Assembly (NCBI GenBank): GCA_002914845.1
Contig: JXTC01000324.1
Location: 106,765 to 170,764, forward strand
DNA length: 64,000 bases
Direction of reading: 5' to 3'
DNA from: Trema orientale
Lineage: Eukaryota > Streptophyta > Magnoliopsida > Rosales > Cannabaceae
Below the pieces are notes generated by a model that was not told where the DNA came from, did no database searches, and worked only from the letters and a program-made list of their open reading frames with translations. Position numbers and translations under genes: made by a program. Every line of letters begins with the position of its first letter. The first letter of the stretch is position 1. Of the stretch, positions 54,416 to 64,000 are shown piece after piece.

Positions 54416-54719
54416 ACCAAAAAAAAAAAAAAAAAGACGTTGTCAAATGATTGCAAAAAAAAAATGATATCAAATACCTTCTTGCCTAATGTGCAATTAA
54501 TTTCTGCTCATCTATATTCTTATTTTTAAATTTCTTTTTTTATTATCGAATCACCTTACAATATTGACTAGTGCTTGAAGATGTGAAACAAATAAAATAG
54601 AAGCTTATGTGTGCCTTATGAGCTCATTATGTTAAGTATAAATTAGCAAAATGAATAATGATGTATTGTTGAATTGCCAAATTAAATCCTCATACTCCTA
54701 ATTTAGTATAGTATAAGGG

Positions 54720-56545
54720 TTGATCCATGAGTAACTATGTTCAACTGATAAGCTATTAATCCTATATTATATTTTATAGGGGTTTTCTATAATCTAATAA
54801 TAAAATAAGAAAATAAATAAAGTGAAAACAAATAAATAAGAAAGCAATTATAAAATAAATAGGGTAAAGTTTCATTCTCCAACATTAAACACTCCTATTA
54901 AGTTAATCAAATTTATCTTTAATTATTTATCAAAATTATCAATTATAGGTAGCAACAAGCTCTGGTACCTTATTCTTTCCTTAGTTTGTTGTTAAATAAA
55001 AGAAGATATTTATTTAATCTATATCCACTATACAACCTAAAACATCTCTAGATTTAATTTAACAAAAGCATTAACTTGAGAAAGATAAGTTGACATAGGC
55101 AATCATCTGATAAGCTCGGACTCTTCAACCTAGGTTATGTTCTTCATTATAATTAATCAACCACATATCACAATTCAATCAATTATAAATCGCAACTTAT
55201 AATTAGAAAACCTAGACAATAGATCTAAGATTCTAATCTGGCAATAGACATCTATCAAGTTTTACATAGTTGGTCACATATTTGTCTATTATCAACTCGT
55301 AATTTTGTATTTGCAAAACTTCTTGCTCAGATAATCCGTCTACGAGCACAATTTCTGGATTATACAATTAAGAAAATTCGTCTTGACAATGCAGGAGAAT
55401 TTACATCCCAAGCTTTTAATGATTACTGCATGTCAATAGGGATTACAATTGAGCATCCTATTGCCCACATACATACCTGAAATGGGTTAGTAGAATCATT
55501 AATTAAACGTCTAAAATTGATTGCTAGGCCATTACTTATAAAAACCAATTTGCCTAGCTATGCTTGGGGACATGCTATATTGCATACTGCAGCACTTATT
55601 CGCATTAGGCCAACTGCATATCATGAATACTCCCCATTACAACTTGTATTTGGTCAAGAACCAAATATATCCCATTTAATAATTTTTAGTTGTGTGGTAT
55701 ATGTCCTGATTGCTCCACCACAACGCACGAAAATGAGCCCACAAAGAAGACTAGGAATTTATGTTGGGTATAATTCTCCGTCTATTATTAGATATCTTAA
55801 ACCCTTGATGGGTAACATATTCGCAACAAGGTTCGCTGACTTTCAATTTAAGATAGAAAATTATAAGCAATAAAATCTAGAAGAATATAAATAATTTTGA
55901 GTAAATAATTCATATATAAAATCTAGAAAATCAAACCATATTCATATTTAGGGATTTGAAAACACCCTTAACCAATCTAGGACAACCTTATAAAATTAAT
56001 CAATGAATACATCATACTAGATAAACAAAAATAAATAGAAAAGAAAAGCAAAAAAAAAAAAAAAAAGAGCGCTAGGTGATCATGGCGTGAAACTCCCGGT
56101 CTCTAAGCTCTCATTCTCATCTCTAAGTTTTTATGAGTCTAAAGTCCCCATTTTATGAGTTAAAGTGTCCTATTTATAGTACTTTTGACCTTGGAGCCAA
56201 TTTTTGAAGAAGTTTTCACGAAATTTCGATGTCCAAAATGCTTAAAACACCTTAAGTCACGGTTTGTCGTCGAGCTGGCGCCTTTAGTGCTGTAGCACGA
56301 GCTCTTTGAAGCTTTTATTTTTTTTTTAGTCAAGAACCTGGCATCGCGGGGCTGGACCATAGTTTTTGCCCTATTTTGTGGTTTTAGCTCCAATTTGCCC
56401 CATTTCAGCTCATTTTCAACCTTTTCCTCTAAACACATATAAAACATAAAAACATTATTAAAACCCTAAAAATAATAAGTAAATTAGCATATTAACATAG
56501 AGTAATTAATTAAATAATTAACACAAATATGCACTCATCAAATAA
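54720..56545 (-). repeat. Non-coding retrotransposon-like repeat split by a copia fragment
   Basis: The minus strand from 56545 begins tgatgagtgcatatttgtgt and reads into long A+T-rich, non-coding sequence with a poly-A block, G+C-rich spots (about 56270-56360) and blocks such as aaaatctagaaaatcaaacc. The copia piece (55322-55873) is embedded. It resembles large non-autonomous LTR or TRIM/LARD-type DNA, but I could not pair two LTRs. The frame at 56160-56447 shows no recognisable family. Confidence 0.35.
55322..55873 (+). pseudogene. Ty1/copia integrase core remnant
   Basis: A single plus-strand frame, broken only by tga at 55478-55480, reads the copia integrase motifs in order: IRLDNAGEFTSQAFNDYCMS (second catalytic Asp in R-x-D-x-A-G-E-F-T-S), EHPIAHIHT, NGLVESLIKRLKLIARPLL (catalytic Glu), LPSYAWGHAILHTAALIRIR, then the C-terminal FSCVVYVLIAPPQRTKMSPQ and LGIYVGYNSPSIIRYLKP. 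The flanks are non-coding repeat, so only this piece of the polyprotein remains. It is a dead fragment. Confidence 0.85.
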
Positions 56546-57059
56546 CATGAAATATTTTGAATAGTTTAAGGACCAAACATTGAAATTTAAAGTTTAGAAA
56601 CTAAAATGTAACTTTTCCCATAGTTCTTAGACCAATAAGGTTATTAATCCTTATTATTATTATTTTTTTAAAGGGTGAATAGGGAAGTTTATAAGGTTCT
56701 TATAGGATGTATTTTTTTTTTTAGAATAATATTACAGGGTACCAGTAATACTCAACACTACATGATGTGTTAGTCTGTCACTGGCTTGATCATAATTATA
56801 ATCCAAGTGGGGTCCATGTAAGATCTAATTTATTAATTAAAATCATCCAGTGACAGACAGACACGTCATTATAGTGTTGGGCACCACCAACGGTACCCAT
56901 AGTATTGCTTTTTATTTTAGGGTGGGCCTATTACTAACTTCGGGGGTCATGCTCTCCTCACCTTTCATTTTAGTAAATTTTTTTTATTACCGAAATAATC
57001 TTTAATGAAATTCCTTTTAAGTACCCATTAAACTTTTCGAAAAGTAATCTATTCTATAC
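56546..57059. other. Intergenic stretch, no gene seen
   Basis: A+T-rich. An inverted pair, ctggcttgatcataatta...-type at about 56770-56860 (ccagtgaca / tgtcactgg) suggests a small decayed hairpin element, but the ends are unclear. Confidence 0.35.
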
Positions 57060-58070
57060 ATCTTTCTATATAATTAGAGGGTAACAATTCGTATACACAG
57101 GTTGTGCTCGTGTTGAGTTGAGGGTCACTATTTACGAGTTATACAACCAACCTAAAGACAATTTATATAAATTCGTGTCAGAAAACTCTAACCTCGACAC
57201 GACCTGAATTTTAAACAGGTTAACATGACACGACCTATGTCAACCCATTTAGCAATATAGTTGTTTGGAGTATATAACAACTCGCTAACATGTTGACTCG
57301 CCAAACCCACTAACCCATCAACTCGTAAACCTACTAACATATTAACCCGCTAACCCATCCACCCGCGCAAAATCAACAAGCGTTGAAGCAGGCGGAGCAG
57401 GTCAACTGGTTGTAGAGATGTGAGAGCCAAAGGAAAGCTCAGAAATTTTAGATTTCACGGTCCCACCGAGTTGTCCTATTGTTGCGGAGAGCCAGAGGAC
57501 AAAAGGATAACGAAAAGAAAAGATAGACGGACAGAAATGGGGAACTAAAGGAATATTGTGTTTGGCTATAGGCTTTGGGAGTTTGCTTTGCCTATTTTGT
57601 TTGAAAAATCAAGTTCAGATGTTTGCTATGGGTGGGACTTGGGAGTTCTTGAATGACGGCGCAAGGTGGGGGGAGTGGGAAACTGGAGAAAATAAAAAAG
57701 AGAGAGTTAGATTTAGGGTTGAGACTTCAGACCTGAGAGCGTATTTTTTTTAAGGGTTAATAAAATTGTATTTCTGTTTTTTTTTTAAAGGTTGAGAGTG
57801 TGTTGCCTCGAGTAGAACTCAAGTTGATATCGAGTTCCTAATAGGTTTGCGGGTTGTTCTCATATTGTCCGTGTTATTTTCAGTTTAACGTATTAATCTC
57901 ATGTTGGCGCGTCAATTCCAGATCAACCAGAAATTGACTTATTTTTCTGAATTACTCTTTGAACGAGTTATTGCAGGTTGATTTCATGCTACGTGATTTT
58001 GGCTCATTTTTTATTCGTGTCATTTGAATTCGACCTGCATCCTTTTTTTCAGACCCTGATCTACAATATT
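57060..58070. repeat. hAT-like repeat with internal 'acccgctaacccat' words
   Basis: The left part holds ggttgtgctcgtgttgagtt, cgacacgacctg and repeats of aacccactaacccatcaactc (57290-57365). The right part holds inverted counterparts (ggttgtt, gacgtgtt-like, caggttgatttcatgctacg, cgtgtcatttgaattcgacctg). This resembles the rich inverted subterminal pattern of hAT-type MITEs or their relatives. The frame 57556-57753 has no recognisable family. Confidence 0.4.
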
Positions 58071-58079
58071 TCGTGATTT

Positions 58080-58399
58080 CATTCAAACCCTATAATGACG
58101 ACAAAAATCGTCGCTATAGGTTAAATATATTAAATTTATTATTTTTTATTTAAAAAATAAAATTTATTAAATAAACTTTATAGCGACAACATTTGTCATC
58201 ATTATAGGCTAAATAAATTAATTTTTTAGTTTTTTATTCCTTTTATCTTTTTTAAAAAATCAAAATTTATTAAATAAAACCCTATATTGTTACTATAGAG
58301 TGTATAGTAGAATTTTTGGTGTGAAATGTGGTGCTTGCCTACCAAAACTATAGCGATGATATCAGATGTCGTCGCTATAGGTTTGTTTTCTTGTAGTGA
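58080..58399 (+). mobile_element. CACTA-type non-autonomous element, 3' end
   Basis: Repeated words cgacaaaaatcgtcgctata, agcgacaacatttgtcatca and gatgtcgtcgctataggttt lead to a clean end at 58399 (ttttcttgtagtg), the complement of CACTACAAGAAAA. A left end with CACTACAAG was not found, so the copy is truncated or decayed. It is related in sequence to 2283-2605. Confidence 0.6.
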
Positions 58400-59809
58400 T
58401 AATAAAGTAAATCATGAATTTAAAGGTCATGAATCATCATATAATGTATTAAAACCTAGGCTCTTAATTTGTAGGGAAATAACCTTAAAAAAATTCACAA
58501 GATTCAATTTTAGTTAATTATACATTGATATACTAGCAAGAATATAAGTACCTTACTCCTAACCAATAAATCTTTTGACTTGATCACATGTTGATTGCTT
58601 TAGAATGTGGTCTTTTTTTTTTTTCTAAATTCACCAAGAATGCCAAGGAATCAAAAGCACCTTTTGATTCTCCTTCTTAGATTTCTTCAAATCCAATGTT
58701 ATGATTCTCTCACGAAATTCTCTCTCTAATTTTAGGTGAGACAATTGTCAAACCAATAAAAGTTTGATTCTCCTCTGATTCCCACTACACCTATTTATAA
58801 TAGGACATGGGGTAAAACTCTAATCACACTCAAACTCTTTAAGCAATGACTTATATTCTAATAGAATTCTCTAAATTTGATTATTCATTTTCTAGAATTA
58901 TCCAAAGAAACAAAATGAGAGTAAAGAGATGGAGAAATCTAATCAGATATATTAGAAAGGAGTCTCACTCATATGGGATTCCTCAGAAAGGTACAAGTGG
59001 GCTCTCTCTGCCTCCTTTATTTTTTTTGCAGAGGACAAAAATAAACTTCAAACTCTCATTCCTATTATTAGTAGGTGTAGGTAAGCCCATTAATGTTATT
59101 TTATTAAGCAAACAATTATTATATATAAGTAGAGGATTTATTTGGCTGATTTAATTTAAGCTATAATATGTTGGCCTCAATTCTAATTAATTCTTAATCA
59201 GTTGATTCAATAATTTTAATAATGGTCCATCCCACTAAAGATCTACTACTGAACTCTTATATTAAGTGTATATTAAAGGAGTTTATTTACAACTAAATAT
59301 GATGTGAATATGTATTCACATGGAAAATATCAAGAACTAAGTTGAGTGAAAACTACCTTTTTTTACTCCTCTAGTAATTTTCTTCCTTGTTCACTTATCC
59401 ATATATCTGTAGATAATTTGACTTTATCAAGAAAGTCATAATTCAATAAACTACTTTACTAAGTAATCATATCTTAATAAGGTGACATTAACCCTTGGTA
59501 TATTAAGAGTCTTAATTTTTATATCTGTAAATATATGTTCTCCATATCTATAAGAATATATAACCAAACTATCAAGGTGAACCAGATGGATTATAAGATT
59601 CTACTCATTGATAACTCAAGTAGTATCACTCTATTCTAAAGTTAGTGCATTACCTAATAAGCCATTAATTCCCCATTTAGTGCATATGACCATGTTCTGA
59701 ATAAGTATAATTTATCTTAATCCCATGTGTGATAGCAACTTGGGAATGAGATAAATAATCCTAATCCCAAATACAGTCTCATATGAGTGCGATAAATAAT
59801 ATCATTCTA
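58400..59809. other. Intergenic or LTR-like A+T-rich DNA
   Basis: Several A+T-rich blocks with phrases typical of plant LTR/repeat DNA (aattaattcttaatcagttga, atttgactttatcaagaaagtc). No coding sequence and no provable ends. Confidence 0.3.
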
Positions 59810-61300
59810 TAACGCCCCTTAATCTAATTAGTTAAACTTGACTTAAAAATATAACTAATTAGGTTAGGATGCGTTAACCTTTTATAAACTTCTTTGAAAA
59901 TTGAGCAGTATAAAGCAGATGATTTGAAAAAAGCATTTGGTTTAAGAAATTAACTTTTACAACAATATCTTTAAAAAAGAAATATAATTATATCATGGAA
60001 GGAATAGAACTATAACTTAGTTAACATGTAATAATCAAATGATGCAACTCAAGCATGTATTATAATAACTATAATGAGCTAATGCTCAGTAAATAAAGAT
60101 AATGCATGCATAGGAATAATCTTATATGCTATAAAAATATTTGTTACTTATTGTACCACTTCTCTTAAAAAATATTCTATGAACTTTGCTTTGAAAACAT
60201 GTTTTCCTTAAATATCATTTTAGGCCACTTTTTAAGCATAACTCCTTACTCAGTGATATATTAGACCTCTTTCATTTGGTTTATGCTTAACTATAACTCA
60301 TTTCCTTTCACTTGGCTTAGGTACAATGGCAACTTTTTCTTTTAAACATAAACTTCTAAAAATTATTTTAACTTTCTTTTCATAAATATAATATGCATAT
60401 GTCATGCACATCATTCCATAATACTATAATATATATATAGTACATATAAGTAGGTATATATTTCATTTAAAGTTTAGAAGATACTTATACTTATTATGCT
60501 CTTATAATGCAATAAAAGTATTTGTCTTTATTTTCCTATAACTGATATTCCTCTTAGTCTTCATGTTTATCCCTAAATCTCTCTCTATCTTTCTTTCTAT
60601 CTTTGTTCTCACTAAAATTTACTATAAATATGAGTCTTATACTTATATCTACAACTGATTCTCAAGCCCTTGCTTATATGTCTAAGCTATATTCTTAAAC
60701 TAGCAACTTAGTCATCACCTTGGGCTTCCTACATTGTGACACCTAGCAATGTGTCTAAACCACAAGTATTGTCTGGGATGTCGACACCCCATACCACTAA
60801 TTTTATTCACATGTTTGACACGTAGCTAGTACCTTTGCATCACCTGCTTCTATTCGACACATCGTGCTTTTTCTTTTACGCCTTGTGCTTAGAATCTAAC
60901 GCTTCATGCTTGCATTCAACATCTCGTGTTTATAGTGACACCACATACTTACTAACACCCTATGCTTACCGATACTTCGTACTTACTAACATCTCGTGCT
61001 TTGTTTTTGATGCAACATTCGAATATTCTAATTTATATTAAAATCAAGACATACTAACTTCTCCTTAGAAACTAACCTCAACATGAAAAAATCTTTCTGG
61101 CTTTGTGGCTAGTGGCTTATCTACTCCAAAATACTGAAAACCTAATCATCAGTTTTCATCAAAAATCTTTTCTTTCACCACAATGTCTATCTTCGAAAGT
61201 TTACACTGCTAGCTTTGTAGTCAGTAGCTTAGCTCATTTCAATTGCTTAAAAACTAACTGCAAAAATCTACCTTATAAAACGTGAAATCTTTTCACTAGT
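59810..61300. repeat. LTR-like repeat with degenerate minisatellite
   Basis: A segment beginning near tataacgccccttaatctaa carries, at about 60835-61010, seven or so imperfect units built around catctcgtgctt(a/t)c(t)a, spaced 20-27 bases. This is the pattern of a minisatellite within a plant LTR. The homologous second end was not found. No coding sequence. Confidence 0.4.
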
Positions 61301-63709
61301 CTCTTTGTGATGTAATATAACTATTAACCTCCTCACTTGCTAGCTTAACTCCTTTATTTAACTTAGAACCAGTACAAGCAAAGCTCTATTGCACATATGA
61401 AGTATATACGTGAATCGGAGTGTGATACATTCAAAAGTGTGGGACGACTACTGCCTCAATTGATATTAGTGGTACTCACTTCTATTATACATTCTAAGGT
61501 TAGTGGGTTCCACTTTTAAAAGACATTTTTTTAATTCTTTTTATATTTATATTAAATTAAAATACTTTTATTCCACATTTTAATGCTAGTGGGTCCTATC
61601 TTATTAAAAGTAATCATAATTTAATCCAATACTATACTAAACATAAATAGTATTACGCATATTTTAATCTAATTCAATTTATGTTGATTTGATACAATAA
61701 TTCTATCCAACCTCATGCACCAAACAGGGCCTAAGAAAATTGCCATTACCTGAATACGATATAAGATATGAAGGAAAAAAGAAGTGCGTCTAAAATTTCA
61801 CGTGGTCCCAATTAGCATCATTTGAAGTTTTTCTTCAACCAACGACAAAATTGATGATAAATAAAAAAGTTGAATCAATGGATCAAGTATGTTCAAGAGA
61901 TATTCAAGGTATCATGGTATTAAATAACAATTTAGAAACGAAAAAGAAGCCACGATGCATTCTAAAAAATTCGCCTTTAAGGATAATGATGCCATTAAGG
62001 GGTAAGGAGAACTATGTATCTTTTTTATTGTTCATATTTTTTAATTTATTTGATTTAGTTGTGAAATTTTATTACTTATACCATTTTTACTACTTTGTGA
62101 TAGATACTTATTTTAGTTATTAATACTTCCGATTATTTCTTTTTTAAAGTTCAGTGATTTAGTAGGACTGGTATAGCCATTTACTCAGTTTGGAATGGCT
62201 TCTTAAGCTCCATTTCTAATTATCAAATAATTTCTTCTATAATTGATTGTTGGAAAACCAGCTTGTTGTCAAATTATTTCATAATCTGCTGCTTAAAGGG
62301 AAAAAAAAAAAAACAGCTTTTTGAATATTTCACAGGGAGAAAAAAAAAAGAACTAGAAGTGATGGACAAAGAAGTCCAACCACTTATTATGGTAGTTTTG
62401 AAAAGCTTTAAAATCTAGCTTTTACCTTTAACTTCCAGCTTTTTCAAAATAACAAATTCTAACAACACAACAATACTAAAAATTTTAGAGATTTAATTAA
62501 CTAAAATTCAATTATTAATAAAGAATGGTATGAAGAGTATTTTATTACAAACATATTTCTTGCTTGTTTTGGATGTCTGGATTTCTCGAAAACTTAATAG
62601 GTCAAGGTTTCACTATCGTCTTTATTTTATATTTGAGATACGCATTTATAAGACCACTATCGTCTTTATTTTATCTTTAAGATATGCATTCATAAGACTT
62701 ATATTACTAGGTTTCAACGAAGTATGAGGCGTCTTATTTTGATGTATTTCTAGGAAAATACTTTATTTGTTATTATTCCTCTTGCAACTTGCTTTACTTA
62801 GATCACAAAAGCGATAAATCAATTTTTTTTCTTTTTCAATCTTTATTAATTTTTTTTTTTGAGAAGTTACAGACAACAAAGAAGAAGATTCATGATATCT
62901 TTTTTCCTTCTTAATTGGAATAATTACATTCGTATACCTTGCTTTTTGACTGTTTGCATAGTTTATACTTTGCATCTTAGTTATTATCAATATTGACTTT
63001 TAGATTTAAAATTTGTAACAAATTTATACTCTCTCTGGGTTAAACATTAATTTTGACTATTATGTTTACCAAAATACCCTTAAAAGTTATATTTTTTTTT
63101 TCAAAAAATCAAATCTAAAATATATAAAATTGTTATTTTTTTATAAATAATATTTAATTGTTGTAAGTTTTTGCATTTTAAATTATTTCTTTTTAATATT
63201 TGTACTTTTAGCTACTAATTTTAATTAGTTTTAAATTTAAATTAAGTATTAAAATATATATCCTTAAAATTTAAAAGGGTATTTGGTAAACTCAATAAAA
63301 GAAGGTATAAATTTGTGACAAATTTCAAATCGAGATCAATATTGATCATAACCAAAATACAATATATAAATTAAACAAACAATCAAACTACAAGGTATAA
63401 AAATGTAATTAACTTTTTTTTTCCTTTAGTTTTAAGAGTTGTAAGTACAGAATGTACGAATGACATTTGTAAATTGATTGTGCTTCTACGAGAGAGAGAG
63501 AGAGAGATTTAATAAGGTAATGTAAGGTGTAGGTTTCATAATATTTTGGTGGACTCATTCGTCATTCAAAACCAATCACAGAATATACAATGTGCAGTGC
63601 ATTTCGTCAACATAAAAAGAGGCAAAATTGTAGAAGTTCTCTACAAGAGTATGCTTAAGTGTATATTAGTAACAAGTTGTAATATGCTTCTTTCAGTTAA
63701 ATTAAATAT
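61301..63709. other. Intergenic stretch with microsatellite and possible hAT-type relic
   Basis: The phrase caaacagggcctaag at about 61723 is typical of a plant MITE/hAT outer end, with matching A+T-rich sequence to its left. A (GA)n microsatellite is at 63491-63508, and a duplication (cactatcgtctttattttat) lies at about 62609 and 62656. No gene was recognised; the open frames lack family motifs. Confidence 0.35.
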
Positions 63710-64000
63710 AGTAATAGTCCCTGAAATATACTCATTGTATCACCTTATTTCTTGAATTTTTAACTTACATAGTAGTGATCTCTAAATTATGTAATTATTA
63801 TAGTAATGGCTCTTTTATCACAGACTATAATTTTTTAACAGAAAATAATCATAGATAAAGCGTATAATTGAGCATTATTTGCTTTTATGATTCAAAATCT
63901 CGTTTTTAGCCATAGTTACTAAACTGTGCACTTTATATATAACTCATTTTTATTAAAAATTTAACAGTTTGTGAAAAAAAAAGGTCGTTACTGCAATAAT
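63710..64000. mobile_element. Long-TIR element, copy 2 (cut by window end)
   Basis: Direct-orientation homologue of 53890-54180: taatagtccctgaaatatac, aatttttaacttacatagta, ctaaattatgtaattattat, aagcgtataattgagcatta, aacagtttgtgaaaaaaaa. The arms are conserved but the copies differ at many positions. The rest lies beyond the window. Confidence 0.65.

Overview
This is nuclear DNA of a eudicot plant. It is very A+T-rich, the genes are split by GT-AG introns, transposon debris fills most of the space between genes, and the recognisable proteins are plant enzymes and plant-specific families. I could not name the species. There are no operons, prokaryotic genes, CRISPR arrays or intact viruses. 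I saw no convincing free-standing tRNA or rRNA gene; the two tRNA-like stretches are SINEs.

Four real protein-coding genes stand out. (1) A LURP-one-related gene on + (17943-19010, two exons), closest in my memory to Arabidopsis LOR8. (2) PECT1, CTP:phosphoethanolamine cytidylyltransferase, on - (30858-37845, nine exons, 426 aa), complete and with an intact reading frame. (3) A FOLD1-like bifunctional methylene-THF dehydrogenase/cyclohydrolase on + (42368-44845, five exons, 374 aa), also complete. (4) The 3' part of a conserved plant gene with a C-terminal GOLD-like domain on - (45432-52794, fourteen exons seen, 385 aa); its 5' exons were not found. From memory, LOR8, FOLD1 and PECT1 are near neighbours on Arabidopsis chromosome 2 (At2g38640, At2g38660, At2g38670), so this looks like a conserved gene block widened by transposons. 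PECT1 acts in phosphatidylethanolamine synthesis and FOLD1 in one-carbon folate metabolism; I see no evidence that they form a functional system.

Layout: 1-1794 is the 3' end of a CACTA (En/Spm-type) transposon with a decayed transposase-like gene. 2.3-10 kb holds a CACTA remnant, a dead antisense Ty1/copia element, a small MITE, a SINE with perfect 15-bp target duplications, and an LTR-like repeat split by an 899-bp TIR element. 12-14.5 kb is a second copy of that LTR-like repeat. 14.66 kb has a 172-bp MITE with a perfect 9-bp target duplication. 15-20 kb is the LOR8-like gene and its flanks. 20-26.7 kb is a set of inverted Ty3/gypsy chromovirus pieces. 26.7-29.5 kb is a dead LINE. 30.8-37.8 kb is PECT1, with two more copies of the 9-bp-TSD MITE in tandem just upstream. 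39.6-40.3 kb is a long inverted repeat. 42.4-52.8 kb carries the FOLD1-like and GOLD-like genes, tail to tail. 53-64 kb is repeats: SINE, MITEs, a copia integrase relic and two copies of a long-TIR element.

I did not find a new enzymatic or defence system. The most interesting signals are the conserved gene block, the tandem MITE pair at PECT1, the inverted LTR arrangement at 22-26.7 kb, the SINE pair with a shared tail, and an Arg-to-Asn change in the dinucleotide-binding motif of the FOLD1-like enzyme.
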